Below are positions 6,626 through 12,291 of a stretch of 14,094 nucleotides of DNA, piece by piece. The notes below the pieces were generated by a model. The model was not told where the DNA came from. It made no database searches and was given only the letters and a program-made list of their open reading frames with translations. The number at the start of each line of letters is the position of its first letter. Position 1 is the first letter of the stretch. Position numbers and translations under genes: made by a program. The stretch is from DATGEP01 sp035310125. Lineage in GTDB: Bacteria; Chloroflexota; Ktedonobacteria; Ktedonobacterales; JADMIN01. The stretch covers positions 1 through 14,094 of the forward strand of contig DATGEP010000393.1 of assembly GCA_035310125.1 (NCBI GenBank), in the 5' to 3' direction.

Positions 6626-6910
6626 TTAGAAGCTGGAGCCATAGCGCTGGGGGTCTTGCTCGAAGTCGGCTTTACATTGGGCGGTATCGAAGTAGATGGT
6701 GCCCATCGGCTGGTTGACCGGCGAGGCGAGCGTGTCCGGCGCGGTGCGCTTGTCCACGAGTGTGCCGCAGACGGGGCACCTGGCGACGTTGGGATCGTTG
6801 GGATCGAGGCCGGCCGAGTTCGGATCGAGGGCGCTCTGCACCTGCGCATCGTCGCCCGCACCGAGCCGGGACTGGCCTTCAGTCAACGGATTCGTGTCTT
6901 TCGGATTCAC
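6626..6910 (-). CDS. YHS-domain (metal-binding) small protein, 94 aa
   Basis: The C-terminal half is a YHS-type domain: RCPVCGTLVDKRTA (44-57) with Cys45 and Cys48, then GTIYFDTAQCKADFEQDPQRYG (70-91) with Cys79. This matches the pattern CPVCGMxV...YFCSxxCxxxFxxxPxxY of YHS domains found in copper ATPases and metal-handling proteins. The N-terminal half (1-43) is polar, with DPN-rich repeats (ALDPNSAGLDPNDPN), and is probably disordered. Metal binding is inferred from the cysteines. The start is GTG at 6910, chosen because AAAGGAG lies about 8 bases upstream; the open frame continues to 7051 but that part has no ribosome site. It is 162 bases downstream of the GNAT gene on the same strand. 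Confidence 0.78.
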   Translation of the reverse strand: MNPKDTNPLTEGQSRLGAGDDAQVQSALDPNSAGLDPNDPNVARCPVCGTLVDKRTAPDTLASPVNQPMGTIYFDTAQCKADFEQDPQRYGSSF

Positions 6911-7072
6911 GTGTAACGCTCCTTTGCCGCTAGTCACATATATCGGATGCGCGGGGATGTATGGGATGGCATTGTTCGCAAGGAGAGTGCCGGAAATCGG
7001 GTCGCATAGACGGTGCCAGCCAGAGATGGGACGAGCTCCGGACCGTCGCATCCCCTGTCGAGCTTCGCAGCC

Positions 7073-7543
7073 TCACAAGACTTTAGCCAGCCGCACGGTT
7101 TCCTCCGCGTATCCGTAGCGTGAATAGAAGCGCCGCGCGTGGCTGTTGGCCGCTCCTGTATCCAGCACGACGAGCCCCAGACACTGCTCGCGCGCCCACT
7201 CCTCGACCGCCGCCAGGAGCGCCGTTGCCGCGCCCTGGCCTTCGACCTCCGCGACAACCGCCAACTCGCCAAGGTAGGCGTGCGCTTCGCCGGTGAAGCT
7301 CTTGCCACGCCCAATCGTAGCTGCCCCGACGGGCGTATCATCTGGCGCGGTGGCGATGAATACGGTGGAATCCGGCCCCATCTCCTCCAGGTCGTGCAGC
7401 AGGAATTCGCGCATGGTCGCGAGCACCGCCGCTGGATCGCGCCAGGGAGCCACGCCAATCGTCAGACGCTGAGCCAGATCCACCAGGAACTCATGGTCCG
7501 TCGCGGTCGCGGGCCGTACCTGCCACGTTAGGGATGTCGTCAT
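7073..7543 (-). CDS. GNAT family N-acetyltransferase
   Basis: The 156-aa protein has the GNAT fold that transfers acetyl from acetyl-CoA to an amine. Seen: strand VRPATATDHEFLVDLAQRLT (9-28), the loop PVGAATIGRG (71-80), motif A LGELAVVAEVEGQGAATALLAAVEEWA (91-117) with the pyrophosphate-binding loop EGQGAA, and motif B LGLVVLDTGAANSHARRFYSRYGYAEE (122-148) with the usual N...FYxxxGF/Y segment. The acceptor substrate cannot be predicted. ATG at 7543 is chosen for the AGGAGG site 9-14 bases upstream; a frame open to 7594 has none. It is divergent from acnA and on the same strand as the YHS gene. Confidence 0.93.
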   Translation of the reverse strand: MTTSLTWQVRPATATDHEFLVDLAQRLTIGVAPWRDPAAVLATMREFLLHDLEEMGPDSTVFIATAPDDTPVGAATIGRGKSFTGEAHAYLGELAVVAEVEGQGAATALLAAVEEWAREQCLGLVVLDTGAANSHARRFYSRYGYAEETVRLAKVL

Positions 7544-7608
7544 CTCGATGCTCCTCCTGGTCCGCATGCGAGCCTGGATGCCGCATGCCGTCATGTCACC
7601 TGGACCAC

Positions 7609-7637
7609 ACTATACACCAAGCCAGCTTTTTAATAAA
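7609..7637 (-). promoter_or_regulatory. Possible promoter of the GNAT gene
   Basis: On the minus strand the -10-like TATAGT (7609-7614) lies 17 bases from a weak -35 TTTATT (7632-7637). Transcription would begin near 7602, about 60 bases before the ATG. The -35 matches consensus poorly, so this is tentative. Confidence 0.3.
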
Positions 7638-7682
7638 AGGGAGAACATGTGAATGGAGCATCGGAGAATCCAATACGAGGCA

Positions 7683-7754
7683 TTGTCTCATTGGATAAGC
7701 AAGTCGCTATACTGTGAGGCAGGGAGCCGGGTCTACCAGAGTGCGCGCTATACT
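7683..7754 (+). promoter_or_regulatory. Possible acnA promoter region with repeated CGCTATACT
   Basis: CGCTATACT occurs at 7705-7713 and 7746-7754; each contains the -10-like TATACT. The first has TTGTCT 19 bases upstream (7683-7688), longer than the ideal spacing; the second lacks a recognisable -35. Two start sites, or an activator-dependent promoter, are possible. Confidence 0.28.
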
Positions 7755-7843
7755 TTTGATATACCCACTCTCTCGAAGAGGATGTCCGCACTCCGCTCGC
7801 GGAGCGCCCCGCACCAACGACAGCACGAAGGGGTGACTGAATC

Positions 7844-10591
7844 ATGGCATCGCAACAGAAGAATACGTTTGGCGCGCGGGCCGCGCTGAAGACGGCGTCC
7901 GGCGCGGTGGAGATGTACCGGCTGGATGCGCTGGCCGGCCGGCGGGCGACGCCGCTGGATCGCTTGCCGTTCACTGTGCGCGTGCTGGTGGAGAACGCGC
8001 TGCGCCAGCACGATCTGGAGCCGGGGCTGGTGAGTGAGGCCGATGTGCTCGCGCTGGCCACCTGGGAGCCGGGAAAGCAGCCGGCGGCGGGCGAGCCGAC
8101 GGAGCTGCCGTACATGCCGGCGCGCGTGCTCATGCAGGATTTCACGGGGGTGCCAGCGGTGGTGGATCTCGCCGCCATGCGCGACGCCGTCAAGGAGCTG
8201 CGCGGCGACCCCAACGGCATCAATCCGCTGGTGCCGGTGGACCTGATCATTGACCATTCGGTGCAGGTGGACCTTTTCGGCTCGACGCTGGCCTACAAGG
8301 CGAATGTGGAGCGCGAGTACGAGCGCAACGGTGAGCGTTACGCGCTGCTGCGCTGGGCGCAGCGGGCGTTCAAGGATTTCAGTGTGGTGCCGCCGGGTAC
8401 CGGCATCTGCCATCAGGTGAACCTGGAATATCTCGGCAAGGTTGTGCAGACGCGCGATGGCGTTGCGTTCCCCGATACACTGGTTGGCACGGACTCGCAC
8501 ACGACAATGATCAACGGCCTGGGCATCCTGGGCTGGGGCGTCGGCGGTATCGAGGCCGAGGCCGTTATGCTGGGTCAGCCGCTGTATCTGCTCACGCCGG
8601 ATGTGGTCGGTGTCCATCTGAAGGGGGCGCTGCCGGAGGGCGCGACGGCAACGGACCTGGTGCTGGCGGTGACGCAGATGCTGCGCAAGCACGGCGTTGT
8701 GGGCCGCTTCGTCGAGTTCGCCGGTGAGGGGCTCAGCTCGATCAGCGTGCCGGATCGCGCGACCATCTCCAACATGTCGCCGGAGTTTGGCGCCACCTCC
8801 ACGCTCTTTCCGGTGGACGCGGAGACGCTGCGCTACCTGCGGCTGACGGGGCGGCCCGACGAGCTGGTGGACCTGGTGGAGCGCTACATCAAGGAGCAGG
8901 GGCTGTTCCGAACCGACGCGACACCCGTGCCGGAGTACAACGAGGTGGTGGAGCTGGACCTGGCGACCATCGAGCCGAGCCTGGCGGGTCCGCGCCGCCC
9001 ACAGGATCGCGTGGCGCTTGGCGGTGTGCGGCAGAACTTCCGCACGGCGTTCGCGGACCGTTTCGACAAGGACATCTCGGACGATGTGGAAGAGGGCGCG
9101 GCGGTCAAGAGCAACGGTGTGGCGACGGTACGAATTGACGATGAAGAGGTCGAGCTGACGCACGGTGCGGTGGCTATCGCGGCGATCACGAGCTGCACCA
9201 ATACCTCCAATCCGTCGGTGATGATCGGCGCGGGACTGCTGGCGAAGAATGCCGTCGAGCGCGGGCTGAAGGTGAAGCCGAGTGTGAAGACGAGCCTGGC
9301 GCCGGGGTCACGCGCCGTGACGGACTACCTGCGTGGCGCGGGCCTGGATCCCTACCTGGACGCCCTGGGCTTTCAGACGGTGGGATATGGTTGTACAACC
9401 TGTATCGGAAATTCTGGCCCGCTGCCGGAGGCGGTGGCGGAGGCGGTGACGGATAACGATCTGGTGGTCTGCGCGGTGCTGAGCGGCAACCGCAACTTTG
9501 AGGGGCGCATCCATCCGCAGGTGCGAGCGAGCTATCTGGCGTCGCCGCCGCTGGTGGTGGCGTATGCGCTGGCCGGGACAGTGGATACCGACCTGAACAG
9601 CGATCCGCTGGGGCATGACCCGAACGGGCAGCCGGTGTATCTCAAGGATGTCTGGCCGACGACGCAGGAGATTAGCGAGACGATGGCGCGGGTGGTGCAG
9701 CCGGAGGTGTTCCGCGCGGAGTACGCGCATGTCTTCGACGGCGACGAGCACTGGCAGGGTTTGCCGCTGGCGGAGGCGGGGAGCGGTCTCTTTACCTGGG
9801 ACGCGGACTCCACCTATGTGCGGCGGCCGAGCTTCCTGGAGAACGTGCCGCTGGAGCCGCCGGGCGCGTCGGACATTACGGGGGCGCGGGTTCTGATCTC
9901 CGTGCAGGACTCGGTGACGACGGACCACATCTCGCCCGCCGGCTCGATTCCGACGCAAAGTCCGGCGGGGAAGTATCTTGTCGAGCGTGGGGTGCAGCCG
10001 CGCGACTTCAATAGCTATGGCTCGCGGCGCGGCAACCATGAGGTGATGGCGCGCGGCACATTCGCGAATATCCGCCTGCGCAATCTGCTGGCGAACGGTA
10101 AGGAGGGCTACTGGACGGTTCACCTGCCGGACGGCGCGGAGATGACGATCTTTGACGCCTCGGTGAAGTATCAGCAGGAGGGGACGCCGCTGCTGGTGAT
10201 CGCCGGGAAGGAGTATGGGTCGGGCAGCTCGCGCGATTGGGCGGCGAAGGGTCCGCTGCTGCTGGGCATCCGGGCGACGCTGGCGGAGAGCTATGAGCGG
10301 ATCCACCGGAGCAATCTGGTGGGGATGGGCATCCTGCCGCTGCAGTTCAAGCCGGGCGAGAGCCGGGAGAGCCTGGGGTTGACGGGCAAGGAGACCTTCG
10401 ACATCGTGGGCCTGGGCGGTGAGCTGAAGCCGCGCCAGGAGCTGACGGTGCGGGTGCATAAGGAGGACGGCTCGGTGTCGGAGCTGCGAGCTATCGCGCG
10501 GCTGGATAGCTCGGTGGATATCGAGTATTACCGCAACGGCGGGATCTTGCAGGCGGTGCTGCGCCGGCTGGTGCGCGAACAGGGGGAGTAG
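7844..10591 (+). CDS. acnA: Aconitate hydratase (aconitase A)
   Basis: The full-length 915-aa aconitase A/IRP1-type enzyme interconverts citrate and isocitrate in the TCA and glyoxylate cycles. The [4Fe-4S] ligands are visible: Cys451 in SCTNTSNPS, and Cys517 and Cys520 in GYGCTTCIGNSG, with the 66- and 3-residue spacing of E. coli AcnA. Other signatures: DHSVQVD (near 137), PGTGICHQVNLEYL, GTDSHTTMINGLGILGWGVG, AVLSGNRNFEGRIHP, then the swivel domain with QDSVTTDHISPAGSIP, SYGSRRGNHEVMARGTF and KEYGSGSSRDWAAKGP, and the C-terminal SNLVGMGILPLQF. ATG at 7844 has AAGGGGTGA upstream, and no in-frame extension is needed. It appears monocistronic. Unlike AcnB, the swivel domain is C-terminal. Members of this subfamily may also bind RNA when the cluster is lost. 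Confidence 0.98.
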   Translation: MASQQKNTFGARAALKTASGAVEMYRLDALAGRRATPLDRLPFTVRVLVENALRQHDLEPGLVSEADVLALATWEPGKQPAAGEPTELPYMPARVLMQDFTGVPAVVDLAAMRDAVKELRGDPNGINPLVPVDLIIDHSVQVDLFGSTLAYKANVEREYERNGERYALLRWAQRAFKDFSVVPPGTGICHQVNLEYLGKVVQTRDGVAFPDTLVGTDSHTTMINGLGILGWGVGGIEAEAVMLGQPLYLLTPDVVGVHLKGALPEGATATDLVLAVTQMLRKHGVVGRFVEFAGEGLSSISVPDRATISNMSPEFGATSTLFPVDAETLRYLRLTGRPDELVDLVERYIKEQGLFRTDATPVPEYNEVVELDLATIEPSLAGPRRPQDRVALGGVRQNFRTAFADRFDKDISDDVEEGAAVKSNGVATVRIDDEEVELTHGAVAIAAITSCTNTSNPSVMIGAGLLAKNAVERGLKVKPSVKTSLAPGSRAVTDYLRGAGLDPYLDALGFQTVGYGCTTCIGNSGPLPEAVAEAVTDNDLVVCAVLSGNRNFEGRIHPQVRASYLASPPLVVAYALAGTVDTDLNSDPLGHDPNGQPVYLKDVWPTTQEISETMARVVQPEVFRAEYAHVFDGDEHWQGLPLAEAGSGLFTWDADSTYVRRPSFLENVPLEPPGASDITGARVLISVQDSVTTDHISPAGSIPTQSPAGKYLVERGVQPRDFNSYGSRRGNHEVMARGTFANIRLRNLLANGKEGYWTVHLPDGAEMTIFDASVKYQQEGTPLLVIAGKEYGSGSSRDWAAKGPLLLGIRATLAESYERIHRSNLVGMGILPLQFKPGESRESLGLTGKETFDIVGLGGELKPRQELTVRVHKEDGSVSELRAIARLDSSVDIEYYRNGGILQAVLRRLVREQGE

Positions 10592-10611
10592 CGGGCCGCG
10601 GTGCGGAAGGA

Positions 10612-10634
10612 GGGCGCACGCGGTGCGCCCCTAC
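10612..10634. repeat. GGGGCGCA palindromic dispersed repeat, copy 1
   Basis: GGGCGCAC (10612-10619) pairs with GTGCGCCC (10623-10630) around a 3-base loop, followed by CTAC. An identical unit is at 10705 and a relative at 11603. It lies 21 bases after the acnA stop. REP-like palindromes with a GTAGGGGCG edge are, as I recall, common in intergenic DNA of Chloroflexi and cyanobacteria. Confidence 0.7.
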
Positions 10635-10653
10635 AACCCGGCAACGAAGGTCG

Positions 10654-10676
10654 CCCCTCTCTCACAAGGAGAGGGG
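10654..10676. terminator. Hairpin between acnA and the BACON-like gene
   Basis: CCCCTCTC (10654-10661) pairs perfectly with GAGAGGGG (10669-10676) over a 7-base loop. An outer inverted pair GGCAAC (10640-10645) and GTTGCC (10676-10681) brackets it. The position after acnA suits a terminator; the downstream TTGCCATTTT has only a short T-run. Confidence 0.45.
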
Positions 10677-10704
10677 TTGCCATTTTGGTCGCGATTCGCG
10701 GGCA

Positions 10705-10727
10705 GGGCGCACGCGGTGCGCCCCTAC
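10705..10727. repeat. GGGGCGCA palindromic dispersed repeat, copy 2
   Basis: This copy is identical over 23 bases to 10612-10634 and in the same orientation, 93 bases downstream. The stem is 10705-10712 with 10716-10723. With copy 1 and the central hairpin it makes a composite element between the convergent acnA and BACON-like genes. Confidence 0.7.
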
Positions 10728-10791
10728 GGTACATGCCGGTGGACGGGCCGGTGGCCGCGATGTGAAGCGCGAGAGGCCGCATGGCGCCGTG

Positions 10792-11430
10792 TCATCCTCC
10801 GTTGTTGCAGTTATCGGCGATGTAACTGAGCGTGGGTGATGCGCCGGCGTCGGAGTTGCCGGAATTGAAGGAAATGATGCCCTGCGAGCCATTGGAGCTG
10901 GAGCTGATCTGGATCTGGATCTCTACGGTTGCTCCGGCGTGGAGTTCGCCCTGATTGGGACTGACCGAGATGGGAGCCGAATCGCCCGCGTTGGGGAAGC
11001 TCGCCTGCCACTGTACTTTCCTGGGGCCAGTATTCGCTAGCACAACCTTCTGGGTGTTCTGGTCGCCACTGCAAGTCAGGTGAACTGTGTTCGGCGTTAC
11101 CTGGAGCCAGCCGGTGCCGGTGGTGGGAGATGCGGAATTGGCGGTGACGGTTGGCGTGCCGAGCGATGTGCCGGGGGCGGAGACTCCCGGTGATGGGCTG
11201 CCCCGCGAGAAGAGGCCGGTATGGCCGAAGAGGAGCACGCTGATGATGGTGATGATCAGGACGACATTGGCAAAGAGACTGACGCCGAGAATCATGGTGT
11301 TCATGTCTCTTAGGGGAGGATGACGAGGTCCGAATGGGCGCTGGCCGCCCTCGTGGGGTTCGGGCCAGGTTGGGCTGCCGCCTGGCTCATACTGGGGCAG
11401 GTTCGACAAAGTAGGTCCATCGGTCTGCAC
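10792..11430 (-). CDS. Membrane-anchored protein with an extracytoplasmic BACON-like domain
   Basis: The 212-aa protein has a proline/glycine-rich cytoplasmic N-terminus (1-42), one transmembrane helix MILGVSLFANVVLIITIISV (46-65 and on to about 69), a Ser/Pro/Thr/Gly-rich linker (75-106) and a beta-rich domain (107-206). That domain has WLQVTPNTVHLTC, VVLANTGPRKVQWQASF and ISVSPNQGELHAGATVEIQI, the pattern of BACON/Ig-like repeats (NTG, W, SPxxGxL). Cys120 and Cys208 could form a disulfide. The topology would be type II, with the domain outside; such domains may bind carbohydrate or protein. GTG at 11430 is chosen for AAGGGAG 6-12 bases upstream. The function is unknown. It converges on acnA. 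Confidence 0.75.
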   Translation of the reverse strand: MQTDGPTLSNLPQYEPGGSPTWPEPHEGGQRPFGPRHPPLRDMNTMILGVSLFANVVLIITIISVLLFGHTGLFSRGSPSPGVSAPGTSLGTPTVTANSASPTTGTGWLQVTPNTVHLTCSGDQNTQKVVLANTGPRKVQWQASFPNAGDSAPISVSPNQGELHAGATVEIQIQISSSSNGSQGIISFNSGNSDAGASPTLSYIADNCNNGG

Positions 11431-11602
11431 GAGCCGCTCCCTTCATGTGGGTGTCACGAAGGTATCGCTGAGATGGGTGAGAACAACTGCCTTCATGCGC
11501 CACTATGATAGCGAAGTGGGAGCGGATTGGCAAACGGGACGATTCGGGTACCGCTGCCCTTACCCCGTCACGCCTTCGCGTGGGAGCACGTGACGCCGCG
11601 GT

Positions 11603-11626
11603 GGGCGCAGCCTGCTGCGCCCCTAC
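11603..11626. repeat. GGGGCGCA palindromic dispersed repeat, copy 3 (variant)
   Basis: GGGCGCAG (11603-11610) pairs with CTGCGCCC (11615-11622) around CCTG, followed by CTAC like copies 1 and 2. The stem differs at its inner base pair (G:C in place of C:G), a compensatory change that keeps the pairing. Confidence 0.65.
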
Positions 11627-11652
11627 AGCGTGCGCGGCGAGGGGAGGCAGAG

Positions 11653-11920
11653 GCGGTTGCCGATTCTGCCGGAATACGAGATTCGACACGGAGGGAACGA
11701 AGGAGACGAAGCGACATGGAGCAAGGAAGGGACATTGCCGTTTTTGCCGGAATTCGAATTTCTTGGCTGGCGCGGCGCGCTCTACGGCGGAGCTGGTTGC
11801 CGATTCTGCCGGAAATCGCGGTTGCCGCGATGGCGGTTGCCGATTCTGCCGGAAATCGCGTTTTCTCGGCTGGCGAACCGTTCCCCTTTGCCGGCGGTTG
11901 CCGTTTTTGCCGGGATTCGG
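11653..11920. repeat. Interspersed family of 20-bp repeats (five copies plus one partial)
   Basis: The core GGTTGCCGATTCTGCCGGAA occurs exactly at 11655-11674, 11795-11814 and 11835-11854. Variants with TTGCCGTTTTTGCCGG start at about 11733 and 11896, and a half copy GGTTGCCG is at 11820-11827. Starts are spaced about 80, 60, 40 and 61 bases, near multiples of 20. Copies 2 and 4 share a longer unit continuing into TTTCTyGGCTGGCG. Each core holds TGCCG twice, about 10 bases apart. It is not a CRISPR array, because the spacers are related to each other and vary in length. Confidence 0.7.
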
Positions 11921-12098
11921 ATTTTCGCGTAGAGCGATGTCCGGCAGCATAGCGGTATGCCGCACATGGATGGAAGCTGTGTATTCGGTTGGAAAGGTGC
12001 GCGGGCGTCCGGTGGGCGTCAAACCAGCGTCTCAGTTCCCAGAATGACACATGAGAGGGTGGGTGGCAACCCGCCAACGACGGACAATCGTGGTCACT

Positions 12099-12111
12099 AC
12101 ACGTCACGTGT
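12099..12111. promoter_or_regulatory. Palindrome upstream of the endonuclease gene
   Basis: ACACG-TCA-CGTGT is a perfect 5-bp inverted repeat about 180 bases before the nuclease start. It could be an operator or part of an alternative promoter; no -35/-10 pair I would defend is next to it. Confidence 0.3.
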
Positions 12112-12184
12112 TCCTAATGTGCAGGAAGTTCACGCAATTGATGGGCAGATGGATAGCTTTCATGCTACTATGTCCGTGCAGTCG

Positions 12185-12204
12185 CGTGATACATCGTGAT
12201 ACAT
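12185..12204. repeat. Tandem 10-bp direct repeat upstream of the endonuclease gene
   Basis: CGTGATACAT is repeated head to tail exactly twice, about one helical turn apart and 87 bases before the nuclease ATG. A regulator binding to one face of the helix would suit this; control of the nuclease gene is inference. Confidence 0.5.
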
Positions 12205-12291
12205 AACGTGGTCAGGATTATGACATCGAAAGCATGAGTTGGAAAATTGGTCGTGGGCCCATCTTGATAATCAGTACAACGGAGGCGGCCG

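Larger units (their letters stand above)
7544..7843. other. Intergenic region between the GNAT gene and acnA
   Basis: These 300 bases hold no gene that I can support. The GNAT-proximal side has a possible minus-strand -10 TATAGT (complement of 7609-7614) beside an A+T-rich run (7627-7637). The acnA-proximal side repeats CGCTATACT twice, 41 bases apart. The plus-strand ribosome site AAGGGGTGA (7826-7834) precedes the acnA ATG. Confidence 0.5.
11431..12291. other. 861-bp non-coding region with repeats
   Basis: No credible gene is seen. Open frames here change frame across the repeats, and their products are Arg/Pro/Gln-rich echoes of the repeat (FRQNRQPP). From left to right it holds a GGGGCGCA palindrome (11603-11626), the interspersed 20-bp repeat family (11653-11920), a small hairpin GGTGGGT/ACCCGCC (12058-12064 with 12069-12075), the palindrome ACACG-TCA-CGTGT (12099-12111), and the tandem 10-mer (12185-12204). 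Base composition drops from G+C-rich to balanced at about 12060-12120. Confidence 0.7.

Noticed and set aside
6934..7458. A 174-codon minus-strand frame overlapping the GNAT gene
   Set aside because: It is out of frame with the clear GNAT motifs and has an Arg/Ser-rich product with no recognisable domain.
7748..9163. Long minus-strand frame of 471 codons antisense to acnA
   Set aside because: It lies opposite a full-length aconitase, is His/Arg/Gln-rich, and is open only because of the strong third-position G+C of acnA. The same holds for the 383-codon frame at 9308-10459.
11653..11920. CRISPR array
   Set aside because: The repeats are only about 20 bp, the spacers vary from about 20 to 60 bases and share sequence with each other, and no cas gene is in the window.
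11387..12022. A 211-codon minus-strand open frame, and overlapping open frames on both strands across the repeat region
   Set aside because: The products are Arg/Pro/Gln-rich translations of the 20-bp repeat with no domain. Several frames stay open on both strands because of G+C bias, and the frame overlaps the start of the better-supported BACON-like gene.
12239..12271. TTGGAA...GATAAT as a promoter for the nuclease gene
   Set aside because: The spacer would be 21 bases, and transcription would start almost on top of the ribosome binding site at 12281.
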